In this document: positions 1 through 5,763 of the stretch, piece by piece | Layout of the letters: each line of letters opens with the position of its first letter | Position numbering within the stretch: the stretch's first letter is position 1 | NCBI GenBank assembly: GCA_949957035.1 | Contig: CATLIP010000157.1 | Location: forward strand, 1-5,889 | Direction of reading: 5' to 3' | DNA: 5,889 nt | DNA from: an uncultured Lachnospiraceae bacterium | Lineage (GTDB): Bacteria; Bacillota_A; Clostridia; Lachnospirales; Lachnospiraceae | Notes under the pieces: model-generated | The model's input: only the letters and a program-made list of their open reading frames with translations | What the model was told of the DNA's origin: nothing | Databases searched by the model: none | Program-made: the position numbers and the translations under genes

Positions 1-1447
1 TAGCAAGATCCCACAGGATATCGCCGTCGCGGACGATATACCCCGTAATGCCCGGGCGTTTCTCCATTTCTTCCATATCAAAGGGCGTAAATTCTATCTC
101 CCGGATGTTCCGGATACAAACCGGCTCTTTCAGGAAACTATGGAACGCCAGCACCGCCTTGATTTCAATCTCATCCGTCCCCAGAAGCCCGATGGAAAGC
201 TGCTCCACCGCATAAGTCAGCCCATAAGTCATATTCTCCGCCGTCTCGTTGCTTTCTAACAGATAGGAGAACGGAACCATTCCCTGCCATGTGTCGAAAG
301 GAATCGCGTCGTCCGCCTTCACATACAGGAAACTAATATGCAGCACCCCTTCAATCTGGATGCCATTCTCCGCCGCCTCAGTATGCTCCACCTGAATCCG
401 CGCGCTGCTGTGGCATATCTGTAAGATGTCATCCTTAATCTCCGGCAATGACAACTGTTCCGTAACCTTACATTTAGAATGATTTTGAAGCAGCAGCCGC
501 TCCATCTGCTCCTCCGTAATCTTAGGCGTGCAGTTCTGCTCCAGTGAATAGGCGTCTGCAAGTATCTCAAGCCGTTCCTCCTCGTAAACAATCAGCCGCA
601 CCTCCAAGGTCGCCTCCACCCCGATTAGACGCATTTCGCCGTCCTCGTCCATCCGCACGTCAATATTGACATCGTTAAGCTCCGGGTAAATCTGATGGTA
701 CATCTTATCCTGCGCCCCATAGCACTCGATACGCCCCTCGTAAGGAACCGTCTGCTCAATCCAGTCTGTTTTACCGTCCAGAGATTCATAGAAACAGAAC
801 AAAAGCAGCTCTCCCTGTATCCGCAGCTCATCTGCCTCAAGGCGGGTGTCAAGCTTCCGGCTCGTCACCTCCGTCCACAAAAGTGTGCCGATATTCTCCT
901 TCGTCCCTCCGATGGACACCTCTTCCTTGATTCGGTAGGTATCCTTCATCGTCGCAAATACCTTCAAAAATTCCTTACTCTCGAACCTCTTGTACAAGGA
1001 TTGCCCGCACTCGATATCCGTCGTAAGCTCCGACTCCTGCTTCCCTTCCGAGCATACCGTAAGCTCCGCTAACGTCTTGATGCTCAGCTTCCGGGAATGG
1101 ATAGCCGTAACCGTCAGGTCTGCGCTTGAGGACTGGACGAACAGGTTTCCCACCGGCTCCTGCTCAAGATAAATCATTTCCTCGAAAGGAATCCTGCCCT
1201 CCAGGCAGGAAAGCCTGGTTTCCCCTTCGTCTGTCACGTACAGGACCTTGAAATTCATTTTCCCGGATACCCTTATGTAATTCTCCACCACCTTCATATC
1301 CTCTACGGTGAGGTTCCCTTCTCCTAAGATTACTTTCTTGACGTCACTTTTTGCGTCCGGTACATTGTAATCATCGTCAATGTAGAACTGGTCGGTGATT
1401 CTGTTTCCTGTCCTGTAAGTCTGCATCTGTCTGGTTACATATTCCAT
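1..1447 (-). CDS. sipL: SipL-like SPOCS (DUF3794) and LysM spore-coat morphogenesis protein, 3' end missing
   Basis: My reverse-strand translation gives 482 uninterrupted codons from the ATG at 1447 to the left edge, so only the N-terminal 482 residues are present. Repeated beta-rich segments of the SPOCS/DUF3794 type are visible around residues 33-96, 198-245 and 348-400. Each has the pattern of a polar strand followed by a hydrophobic strand, such as IRVSGKMNFKVLYV and LRIQGELLLFCFYE. Residues 469-482 read GYIVRDGDILWDLA, the start of a LysM domain (Y-x-V-x-x-GD-x-LW-x-IA). This order and an expected full length near 520 residues match Clostridioides difficile SipL, which binds SpoIVA through its LysM domain and is needed for coat localisation around the forespore. 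That function is inferred from the family. A GGAGG at 1456-1460 supports the start and overlaps the TAG stop of the lipoprotein gene upstream, so the two are cotranscribed and probably translationally coupled. A related DUF3794 protein of other function is possible. Confidence 0.85.
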   Translation of the reverse strand, partial: MEYVTRQMQTYRTGNRITDQFYIDDDYNVPDAKSDVKKVILGEGNLTVEDMKVVENYIRVSGKMNFKVLYVTDEGETRLSCLEGRIPFEEMIYLEQEPVGNLFVQSSSADLTVTAIHSRKLSIKTLAELTVCSEGKQESELTTDIECGQSLYKRFESKEFLKVFATMKDTYRIKEEVSIGGTKENIGTLLWTEVTSRKLDTRLEADELRIQGELLLFCFYESLDGKTDWIEQTVPYEGRIECYGAQDKMYHQIYPELNDVNIDVRMDEDGEMRLIGVEATLEVRLIVYEEERLEILADAYSLEQNCTPKITEEQMERLLLQNHSKCKVTEQLSLPEIKDDILQICHSSARIQVEHTEAAENGIQIEGVLHISFLYVKADDAIPFDTWQGMVPFSYLLESNETAENMTYGLTYAVEQLSIGLLGTDEIEIKAVLAFHSFLKEPVCIRNIREIEFTPFDMEEMEKRPGITGYIVRDGDILWDLA

Positions 1448-1459
1448 GCCTTTTGCCTC

Positions 1460-1930
1460 CTACTCAAATTCAATCTGCTTATCCGTATACTCCATCTTTA
1501 TCACCACATAAGGGTAGGTTTTTTTCTTGAGGATTTTCTCCTCTTTTCCTGGGCCTAAGAGACTGGTCCCAATCCGTATCTCCTGCTCCGTCTCAAAACA
1601 CTGGTCTACTGTCACACTGTATCCGCTGGTTTCCCGGACTCCATAGCCTCTGGCGGCATAGAGATATCCTTTGTCGCCGTAATAAAGCTTCATCTCTCCT
1701 TCTTTTTTTTCCTCGATCTGAACCTGAAATTCCTGAGGAACGTCTTCCCTGTCAACCACGGTAAACTCGACATTTCTTATTTTCCCGTTGTCTGTCTTTC
1801 CTGCGGCACATGCCGATAATATCAGGATACAGATGGGCAGGGCCAAAAAGGTATACCCAAGGGCACACCGCGATGCATGCCCCATGCGGGGCGGGTGGAC
1901 TTTGTCCAGTAAGGTATAGCATCTTTTCAT
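1460..1930 (-). CDS. PrcB-like lipoprotein (protease complex subunit PrcB family)
   Basis: This encodes a predicted 156-residue secreted lipoprotein. A hydrophobic stretch at residues 24-40 ends in the lipobox LSAC with Cys41, so the mature protein should be lipid-anchored outside the membrane. The N-region before the hydrophobic stretch is long, about 23 residues. The C-terminal part (about 85-156) has the signature of the PrcB C-terminal domain: a G-x-R-x-T-x-GY-x-V-x-V motif (residues 97-108) followed by beta-strands and a TYPYVVIKM segment near the end. PrcB was described as a lipoprotein partner of a treponemal protease; the role in Clostridia is not known to me. I chose the ATG at 1930 because AGAGGT lies just upstream. 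The in-frame GTG at 1999 has no ribosome site and lies at the predicted promoter. Its stop codon lies inside the ribosome site of sipL, which suggests a function connected with sporulation or the envelope. The family call is moderately sure and the lipoprotein call is stronger. Confidence 0.7.
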   Translation of the reverse strand: MKRCYTLLDKVHPPRMGHASRCALGYTFLALPICILILSACAAGKTDNGKIRNVEFTVVDREDVPQEFQVQIEEKKEGEMKLYYGDKGYLYAARGYGVRETSGYSVTVDQCFETEQEIRIGTSLLGPGKEEKILKKKTYPYVVIKMEYTDKQIEFE

Positions 1931-1956
1931 AAGGACCTCTTGCCAAGTTCCATTCT

Positions 1957-1982
1957 GCCCTGCGCCAATGAAACGCCAGGGC
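1957..1982 (-). other. Leader hairpin upstream of the lipoprotein gene
   Basis: GCCCTG (1957-1962) and CAGGGC (1977-1982) form a perfect 6-bp stem. It extends by two further pairs across one bulged base, leaving a loop of about nine bases. It lies in the expected 5' untranslated leader of the minus-strand operon, 26 bases upstream of the lipoprotein ATG. No run of T follows on either strand, so it is not a standard terminator. It could affect mRNA stability or translation, or be chance in a GC-rich patch. Confidence 0.35.
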
Positions 1983-1999
1983 GTGCGGTAACTTCTCAC

Positions 2000-2029
2000 A
2001 ATATATTCTCTCTACATCATACACTCCAA
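2000..2029 (-). promoter_or_regulatory. Possible promoter for the lipoprotein-sipL operon
   Basis: On the minus strand, TTGGAG (2029-2024) and TATATT (2005-2000) are separated by 18 bases, a plausible vegetative-type promoter. Transcription would begin near 1993 and give a leader of about 60 bases containing the hairpin at 1957-1982. In C. difficile sipL is expressed in the mother cell under sigma E, but I found no good sigma E pair on this strand, so this call is tentative. Confidence 0.3.
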
Positions 2030-2032
2030 GTC

Positions 2033-2061
2033 TAGGAAAAATTCCAATTTTGTAGTATAAT
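2033..2061 (+). promoter_or_regulatory. Likely promoter of malQ
   Basis: A perfect TATAAT -10 box lies at 2056-2061. A poor -35 (TAGGAA, 2033-2038) stands 17 bases upstream. Initiation near 2068 would give a leader of about 35 bases before the malQ ATG. The weak -35 suggests that an activator may help, or that the inverted repeat overlapping the -10 box is an operator. It is divergent from the minus-strand operon. Confidence 0.45.
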
Positions 2062-2064
2062 TGG
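2044..2064. promoter_or_regulatory. Inverted repeat over the malQ -10 box, possible operator
   Basis: CCAATT (2044-2049) and AATTGG (2059-2064) are perfect inverted half-sites with a 9-base spacer. The TATAAT box lies within the spacer and the right half-site. The centre-to-centre spacing of 15 bases does not match a regulator I can name. A repressor bound here would block RNA polymerase. The region is AT-rich, so chance is a real alternative. Confidence 0.3.
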
Positions 2065-2103
2065 TTTTATTAGTGATTATGAAAATGGATGAAGGAGATT
2101 TTT

Positions 2104-3726
2104 ATGAAAAATAGTGAGAGACTTTCCGGGATTCTGCTGCATCCCACCTCTCTTCCGTCCCCATACGGGATTGGTGATTTGGGAGATGCGGCGTACAGAT
2201 TTGTAGATTTTCTGAAAAAGGCAGGACAGCATCTATGGCAGATTCTTCCCCTGACCCACACCGGATACGGGGATTCCCCATATCAGAGTTTTTCTGCCTA
2301 TGCGGGGCAGCCGCTTTTAATTAGCCCCGCCCACTTGATGGAGCTTGGGCTTCTTACGGCTGACGACCTTGCGGATGTCCCGCCCTGCTGCCCGGATTCT
2401 GTAGATTACGGCGCCATTATTCCGTGGAAGCAGTCCGTGTATGAGAAGGCATACGCACATTTCATGGATGCAGGTCCCAAGAAGCTTCCTCTTTACACAG
2501 AATACTTAGATTTTATACAGGAAGAGCAGGGCTGGCTTAACGATTACGCCCTGTTCATGGCGTGCAAATCGGAAAACGGCGGGGTAAGCTGGCTTGAATG
2601 GGAAGACAAATACCGGATGCCTACCCCAGAGTTCAAGGAAAAACTGCGCAGTACATTGAAGGAAAAGATTGGTTTCTATCAGTTCCTCCAGTTTAGCTTC
2701 TATAAAGAGTGGCATGCACTGAAAACATACGCCAATGAACACGACGTGAGGATTATCGGGGATATTCCCATCTTCGTTTCCATGGACAGCGCCGACGTTT
2801 GGGCGAACCAGCATTTGTTCCAGTTAGATTCCAAAGGATTCCCGCTGAAAGTCGCAGGCGTCCCTCCGGATTATTTTTCAGCCACCGGGCAGTTGTGGGG
2901 GAATCCGCTGTATGACTGGGAGGCCCATGAGAAGGAAGGTTTCTCATGGTGGATTTCCCGTATCCGGCATCAGTTGAAGTCCCTTGATATCCTGCGCATT
3001 GACCATTTCCGCGGGTTCGAGTCTTACTGGGCCATTCCTTACGGCGAGAAGACTGCTATTAATGGAAAATGGATTCCTGCGCCGGGATATGAGCTGTTCC
3101 ATGCAATCCAGGATGCACTGGGCGACGACCTTCCGATTATTGCGGAGGATTTAGGGATTATTACGCCGGAGGTAGACGCACTGCGAAAGGAATTCCATTT
3201 CCCCGGTATGAAGGTATTGCAGTTTGCATTCGATAACCTTGGAGAAAGTGATTACCTGCCTTACCGGTTCACTGACCCGGACTGTGTCTGCTATACAGGA
3301 ACCCATGACAACGACACCACGCTTGGCTGGTACAAAACCCTAAGCCAAGACTGTCAGCGCAGGCTTCGCCGGTATGTACGCTGTACGGATGATGACACAA
3401 GAATCTGCCGGGAATTGATTGCAGCCGCACTGGGCAGTATCGCAGGTTATGTGATTTTTCCGCTCCAAGATGTGCTGGGATACGGCTCTTCGGCAAGGAT
3501 GAACACTCCCGGGACTGCTTCGGGCAATTGGAGCTGGCGCTTCTCGGAAGGGGCGCTTAGGGAGGAACTGGCGGAGGCGCTCAGGGAGGATACGGTGTTA
3601 TATGGAAGGTATCATCTTCCAATGCCGGCGGCAGAGGAGGAGCCACTGACGGAAGAGGATTCGGAGGCGGATATCAATGGGGAAAATAAACTGACGTCCG
3701 GATTGGAGGATGAAGCTGATGATTAG
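2104..3726 (+). CDS. malQ: 4-alpha-glucanotransferase (amylomaltase, GH77)
   Basis: This 540-residue cytoplasmic enzyme transfers alpha-1,4-glucan segments between maltodextrins, releasing glucose, in maltodextrin and glycogen use. The N-terminus RLSGILLHPTSLPSPYGIGD is characteristic of MalQ. The GH77 catalytic residues are all present: nucleophile Asp300 in LRIDHFRGFESYW, acid/base Glu348 in IIAEDLG, and Asp402 in GTHDNDTTLGW. These are equivalent to Asp293, Glu340 and Asp395 of the Thermus enzyme. The active-site loop GVPPDYFSATGQLWGNPLYDW begins at residue 252. The ATG at 2104 is chosen because AAGGAG (2092-2097) sits 6 bases upstream. The in-frame codon at 2089 precedes that site and is rejected. 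The enzyme core ends near residue 503, close to the usual family length. About 37 further residues form a tail with 14 Asp/Glu and almost no basic residues, which is unusual. The last 8 bases overlap the plsC start. Confidence 0.96.
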   Translation: MKNSERLSGILLHPTSLPSPYGIGDLGDAAYRFVDFLKKAGQHLWQILPLTHTGYGDSPYQSFSAYAGQPLLISPAHLMELGLLTADDLADVPPCCPDSVDYGAIIPWKQSVYEKAYAHFMDAGPKKLPLYTEYLDFIQEEQGWLNDYALFMACKSENGGVSWLEWEDKYRMPTPEFKEKLRSTLKEKIGFYQFLQFSFYKEWHALKTYANEHDVRIIGDIPIFVSMDSADVWANQHLFQLDSKGFPLKVAGVPPDYFSATGQLWGNPLYDWEAHEKEGFSWWISRIRHQLKSLDILRIDHFRGFESYWAIPYGEKTAINGKWIPAPGYELFHAIQDALGDDLPIIAEDLGIITPEVDALRKEFHFPGMKVLQFAFDNLGESDYLPYRFTDPDCVCYTGTHDNDTTLGWYKTLSQDCQRRLRRYVRCTDDDTRICRELIAAALGSIAGYVIFPLQDVLGYGSSARMNTPGTASGNWSWRFSEGALREELAEALREDTVLYGRYHLPMPAAEEEPLTEEDSEADINGENKLTSGLEDEADD

Positions 3727-4465
3727 GTTTATATTTCTAGTCCTTTTCCTTTTCTCCTTCCTGCTGTTCGGAATCCCCATGCTTGTGATTGAATGGGCGC
3801 TTGGCAAATGCATGAAGCATTTCAATCAAGAAGCAAGCGACTACCGCTGTCTCCGTGTGGTACAGTGGGCGTTTATGGTCATCTTATGGATTACCGGAGT
3901 AAAAGTAACCGTAATCGGCGAAGAAAATGTACCGGACGAACCGGTACTCTTTATCGCAAACCACAGGAGTTATTTTGACATCCTGCTGACCTATTCCCGC
4001 TGTAAACGTCTGACCGGCTACGTTGCGAAAAAGGAGATGCTCCGCTACCCTATCCTCCGGGACTGGATGAAACGGCTGTATTGTCTCTTCTTAGACCGAG
4101 ATAACCCGAAAGAGGGACTGAAAAGCATCCTCGAAGCAATCGACCACATTAAAAAGGGAATTTCCATCTGCATTTTCCCGGAAGGGACGCGCAACGACGG
4201 GGAAGAACTCAGCATGCTCCCCTTCCACAGCGGCTCCTTCAAGATTGCAGAAAAATCAGGCTGCGCTATCGTGCCAATCAGCCTGAATAATACGCACACC
4301 ATGTTCGAGCAGCATATCCCTAAGATTGAGAAGACCCATGTTGTGATTGAATATGGCAAGCCAATCTACCCCAAAGAGCTGGATAAGGAGACACGCAAAC
4401 GGATTGCGCCCTATTGCCAGAATATGATACAGGAAACTATCAACCGCAATCAGTCATTGGTATAG
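3719..4465 (+). CDS. plsC: 1-acyl-sn-glycerol-3-phosphate acyltransferase (PlsC/LPLAT family)
   Basis: This 248-residue membrane enzyme should acylate lysophosphatidic acid at sn-2 to give phosphatidic acid, the phospholipid precursor. The acyltransferase motifs appear in order. NHRSYFD carries the HX4D pair (His82, Asp87). FLDRD carries Arg127. FPEGTR spans residues 153-158. VPI spans residues 185-187. Hydrophobic segments at about residues 3-25 and 44-60 suggest membrane anchoring at the N-terminus with the active site in the cytoplasm. I prefer the ATG at 3719 because GGAGG (3705-3709) stands 9 bases upstream. The in-frame ATG at 3710 abuts that site with no spacing. The start lies inside the last codons of malQ, so the pair is probably translationally coupled. 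I see no metabolic link that explains this. The exact acyl-acceptor specificity cannot be read from the sequence. Confidence 0.93.
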   Translation: MIRFIFLVLFLFSFLLFGIPMLVIEWALGKCMKHFNQEASDYRCLRVVQWAFMVILWITGVKVTVIGEENVPDEPVLFIANHRSYFDILLTYSRCKRLTGYVAKKEMLRYPILRDWMKRLYCLFLDRDNPKEGLKSILEAIDHIKKGISICIFPEGTRNDGEELSMLPFHSGSFKIAEKSGCAIVPISLNNTHTMFEQHIPKIEKTHVVIEYGKPIYPKELDKETRKRIAPYCQNMIQETINRNQSLV

Positions 4466-4475
4466 TTAATGCCCA

Positions 4476-4506
4476 CCAACAGGATTTCTCCCGAAAATCA
4501 TGTTGG
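4476..4506 (+). terminator. Weak hairpin after plsC, possible transcript end
   Basis: CCAACA (4476-4481) pairs with TGTTGG (4501-4506). After one mismatch, GATTT (4483-4487) pairs with AAATC (4495-4499) around a 7-base loop. It begins 10 bases after the plsC stop, a typical place for a terminator. However, no T-run follows, so it does not meet the intrinsic terminator model. It may protect the 3' end of the malQ-plsC mRNA instead. Confidence 0.25.
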
Positions 4507-4597
4507 CGACTGCGGATATTGTCTGTCCTTAATCTGCTGTATAGCAACATTGGAAGACTTATTCTGATGATAAACCGATGCGTTATTATAATAATTG

Positions 4598-4763
4598 CTA
4601 GTGTGCTGTCTACATTTTATTTGGCAAAACTTCGCAGGATATTCGTTCATATGCAAGGCGGATTTTCGACGGCGTAGCGGTGGCTACGGCTAGAAAATCC
4701 AACGCGGCAGATGGGCGAATAGACAAGAAGGTTTGACTGAATATAATGCAGACAGTACCCTAG
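4598..4763. mobile_element. 166-bp fold-back MITE-like element bounded by CTAG
   Basis: The left arm (4598-4678) and the reverse complement of the right arm (4683-4763) align along almost their whole length. Matching stretches are CTGTCT near both ends, AAAACTTC against AAACCTTC, ATTCG plus CAT plus TGC (4641-4654 with 4707-4720, including two G-T wobbles), GGATTTTC with GAAAATCC (4660-4667 and 4693-4700), and CGTAGC with GCTACG (4673-4678 and 4683-4688) around a GGTG loop. A single strand would fold into one very long imperfect hairpin. CTAG occurs at both ends (4598-4601 and 4760-4763) and could be a 4-bp target duplication or part of the terminal repeats. It encodes nothing recognisable, so it would need a transposase supplied elsewhere. 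I cannot name the parent insertion-sequence family. It sits exactly where base composition changes. Confidence 0.75.
4720..4747 (+). promoter_or_regulatory. Possible outward promoter within the fold-back element
   Basis: TAGACA (4720-4725, five of six bases of the -35 consensus) and a perfect TATAAT (4742-4747) are separated by 16 bases. Both lie in the right arm and point toward the STAS-ATPase gene, with initiation expected near 4754. The mirrored positions in the left arm have diverged, so the left side does not carry an equally good promoter. This could give the downstream operon constitutive transcription, tandem with the promoter at 4783-4812. Confidence 0.4.
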
Positions 4764-4782
4764 TGTGTTACGAGCAGTAAAG

Positions 4783-4812
4783 TTACCAAAAACACTAACA
4801 TATCTCTATAAT
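4783..4812 (+). promoter_or_regulatory. Likely promoter of the STAS-ATPase operon
   Basis: TTACCA (4783-4788) and TATAAT (4807-4812) are separated by 18 bases. Initiation near 4819 leaves a leader of about 27 bases before the ATG at 4846. This placement excludes a start at the in-frame GTG at 4765, which would lie upstream of the transcript. Confidence 0.55.
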
Positions 4813-4845
4813 AAGAGTAAAATATTAAATAATGGGGCAAAACTA

Positions 4846-5751
4846 ATGATTGAACAACATGAAATCATTTTTTCTTTTGAAAATAATTTGAAAAACAATA
4901 AAGCCACATATAGCAAACTCATTGAACTATACCATATCCTCAATACACTTGACCAGCAAAGGATTATATTAGACTTTTCAAATATAACTTTCTTAGCCGC
5001 TAATTTGTTAGCCGTACTTGGTTGTTGCGTAGATAGTACAATGGCAAGAAGGAAACATAAAATAGCTTTACGAAATTTACATCCTAAAATAAAATCAGTG
5101 ATGCAGAAAAATGGCTTTAACAGATATTTTACTTGGGATAATCTAGATGATATATATCATAATACAATGAGTTATGATATTTTCAAATCTACCACTGAAC
5201 ATTTAGTCGATTTTGAACGCTACCTTTTGCTAAATGTTTTTTCTCGTAATAATTTGCCAATAATGAATTCTGTTTATAAAAATAGTATTATAGATAACTT
5301 TCTAGAAATGTTCAATAATGTGATTGACCATGCCAATAGCTCTTATGTATATGTGTGCGGACAATTTTTTCCGAAAAGTATGAATTTGTGCTTTTCCATT
5401 GTTGATATAGGAAAAACAATCTCTGAGAATGTAACGTCGTATTTAAGAACTACTTCCATGGATATCCCTAGTAATGCTTTGAAATGGGCAATTATTCCAG
5501 GCAACTCCACAAAGGCATTGGAAGCTCCCGGCGGACTTGGGTTTAGTACATTATTAGATTTTCTTAAACATAATAATGGATCTTTTATATTGATTTCTGA
5601 TAGTGAAATATATGAGCTGCAAACAAATAAAGAATGTTTTAATACACTGGCGCTACCTTTTCCAGGCACAATTGTAACAATAACTATAAATTTAAAAGAC
5701 AAACAATGGTATTTTTTTGATAAAAACAACAATGATTTAATAATTTTTTAG
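4846..5751 (+). CDS. STAS-like domain fused to GHKL (HATPase) ATP-binding domain
   Basis: The 301-residue product has two parts. Residues about 38-95 look like a STAS domain: strand IILDFSNITFL, helix NLLAVLGCCVD, then a basic stretch and a second helix ending KSVMQKNGF. Residues about 145-290 look like a GHKL ATPase. The N box has Glu154, Asn158 and His162 in EMFNNVIDHA, the G1-like box is DIGKTI with Asp187 and Gly189, and the G2 box is GGLGF at 229-233. GHKL domains of this kind in SpoIIAB/RsbW act as kinases and anti-sigma factors on STAS partners. Here a similar partner-switching role is inferred, not shown. I chose the ATG at 4846 because it follows the promoter at 4783-4812. Its ribosome site is weak (GGGG, 4834-4837). 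The fused STAS domain has Ala-Asn where antagonists such as SpoIIAA carry the phosphorylated serine. No membrane segment is seen. Its stop overlaps the ribosome site of the next gene. Composition is much more AT-rich than malQ or plsC, suggesting transfer. Confidence 0.75.
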   Translation: MIEQHEIIFSFENNLKNNKATYSKLIELYHILNTLDQQRIILDFSNITFLAANLLAVLGCCVDSTMARRKHKIALRNLHPKIKSVMQKNGFNRYFTWDNLDDIYHNTMSYDIFKSTTEHLVDFERYLLLNVFSRNNLPIMNSVYKNSIIDNFLEMFNNVIDHANSSYVYVCGQFFPKSMNLCFSIVDIGKTISENVTSYLRTTSMDIPSNALKWAIIPGNSTKALEAPGGLGFSTLLDFLKHNNGSFILISDSEIYELQTNKECFNTLALPFPGTIVTITINLKDKQWYFFDKNNNDLIIF

Positions 5752-5763
5752 GAGGTATGGCAA

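Larger units (their letters stand above)
4466..4845. other. Gene-free interval between plsC and the AT-rich operon
   Basis: These 380 bases hold no convincing gene. Reading frames that cross the interval lack ribosome sites and family signatures. The first part (4466-4597) has a weak hairpin just after plsC and is otherwise featureless to me. The middle (4598-4763) is the fold-back element. The end (4764-4845) carries the promoter and leader of the STAS-ATPase gene. I saw no tRNA-like clover-leaf and no CRISPR-like spaced repeats. Confidence 0.7.

Noticed and set aside
695..1072. Plus-strand open frame opposite sipL
   Set aside because: It is a shadow of the long, family-consistent sipL frame on the other strand and has no ribosome site.
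1931..1999. N-terminal extension of the lipoprotein gene to the GTG at 1999
   Set aside because: No ribosome site precedes it, it would begin at the predicted promoter and run through the leader hairpin, and the ATG at 1930 has AGAGGT upstream.
3710..3718. ATG at 3710 as the plsC start
   Set aside because: The GGAGG ribosome site directly abuts it, leaving no spacing. The ATG at 3719 has a normal 9-base spacing.
4414..4677. Open frame running from the end of plsC into the fold-back element
   Set aside because: It starts inside plsC in another frame with no ribosome site, ends in the inverted repeat, and the translated sequence resembles nothing I know.
4673..4688. The CGTAGC-GGTG-GCTACG hairpin as an independent terminator
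   Set aside because: It is the tip of the much longer fold-back structure and no T-run follows it.
4765..4845. Longer start (GTG at 4765) for the STAS-ATPase gene
   Set aside because: It has no ribosome site, lies at the edge of the fold-back element, and is upstream of the promoter at 4783-4812. The extra residues show no domain signal.
4832..4846. Four-codon upstream frame (ATG GGG CAA AAC TAA) whose stop overlaps the ATG of the STAS-ATPase gene
   Set aside because: It could be a minimal leader frame with re-initiation, but it has no ribosome site and is too short to tell from chance.
5343..5732. Minus-strand open frame opposite the STAS-ATPase gene
   Set aside because: It lies opposite the conserved N-box-to-G2 coding region, and long chance frames with poor signals are expected there.
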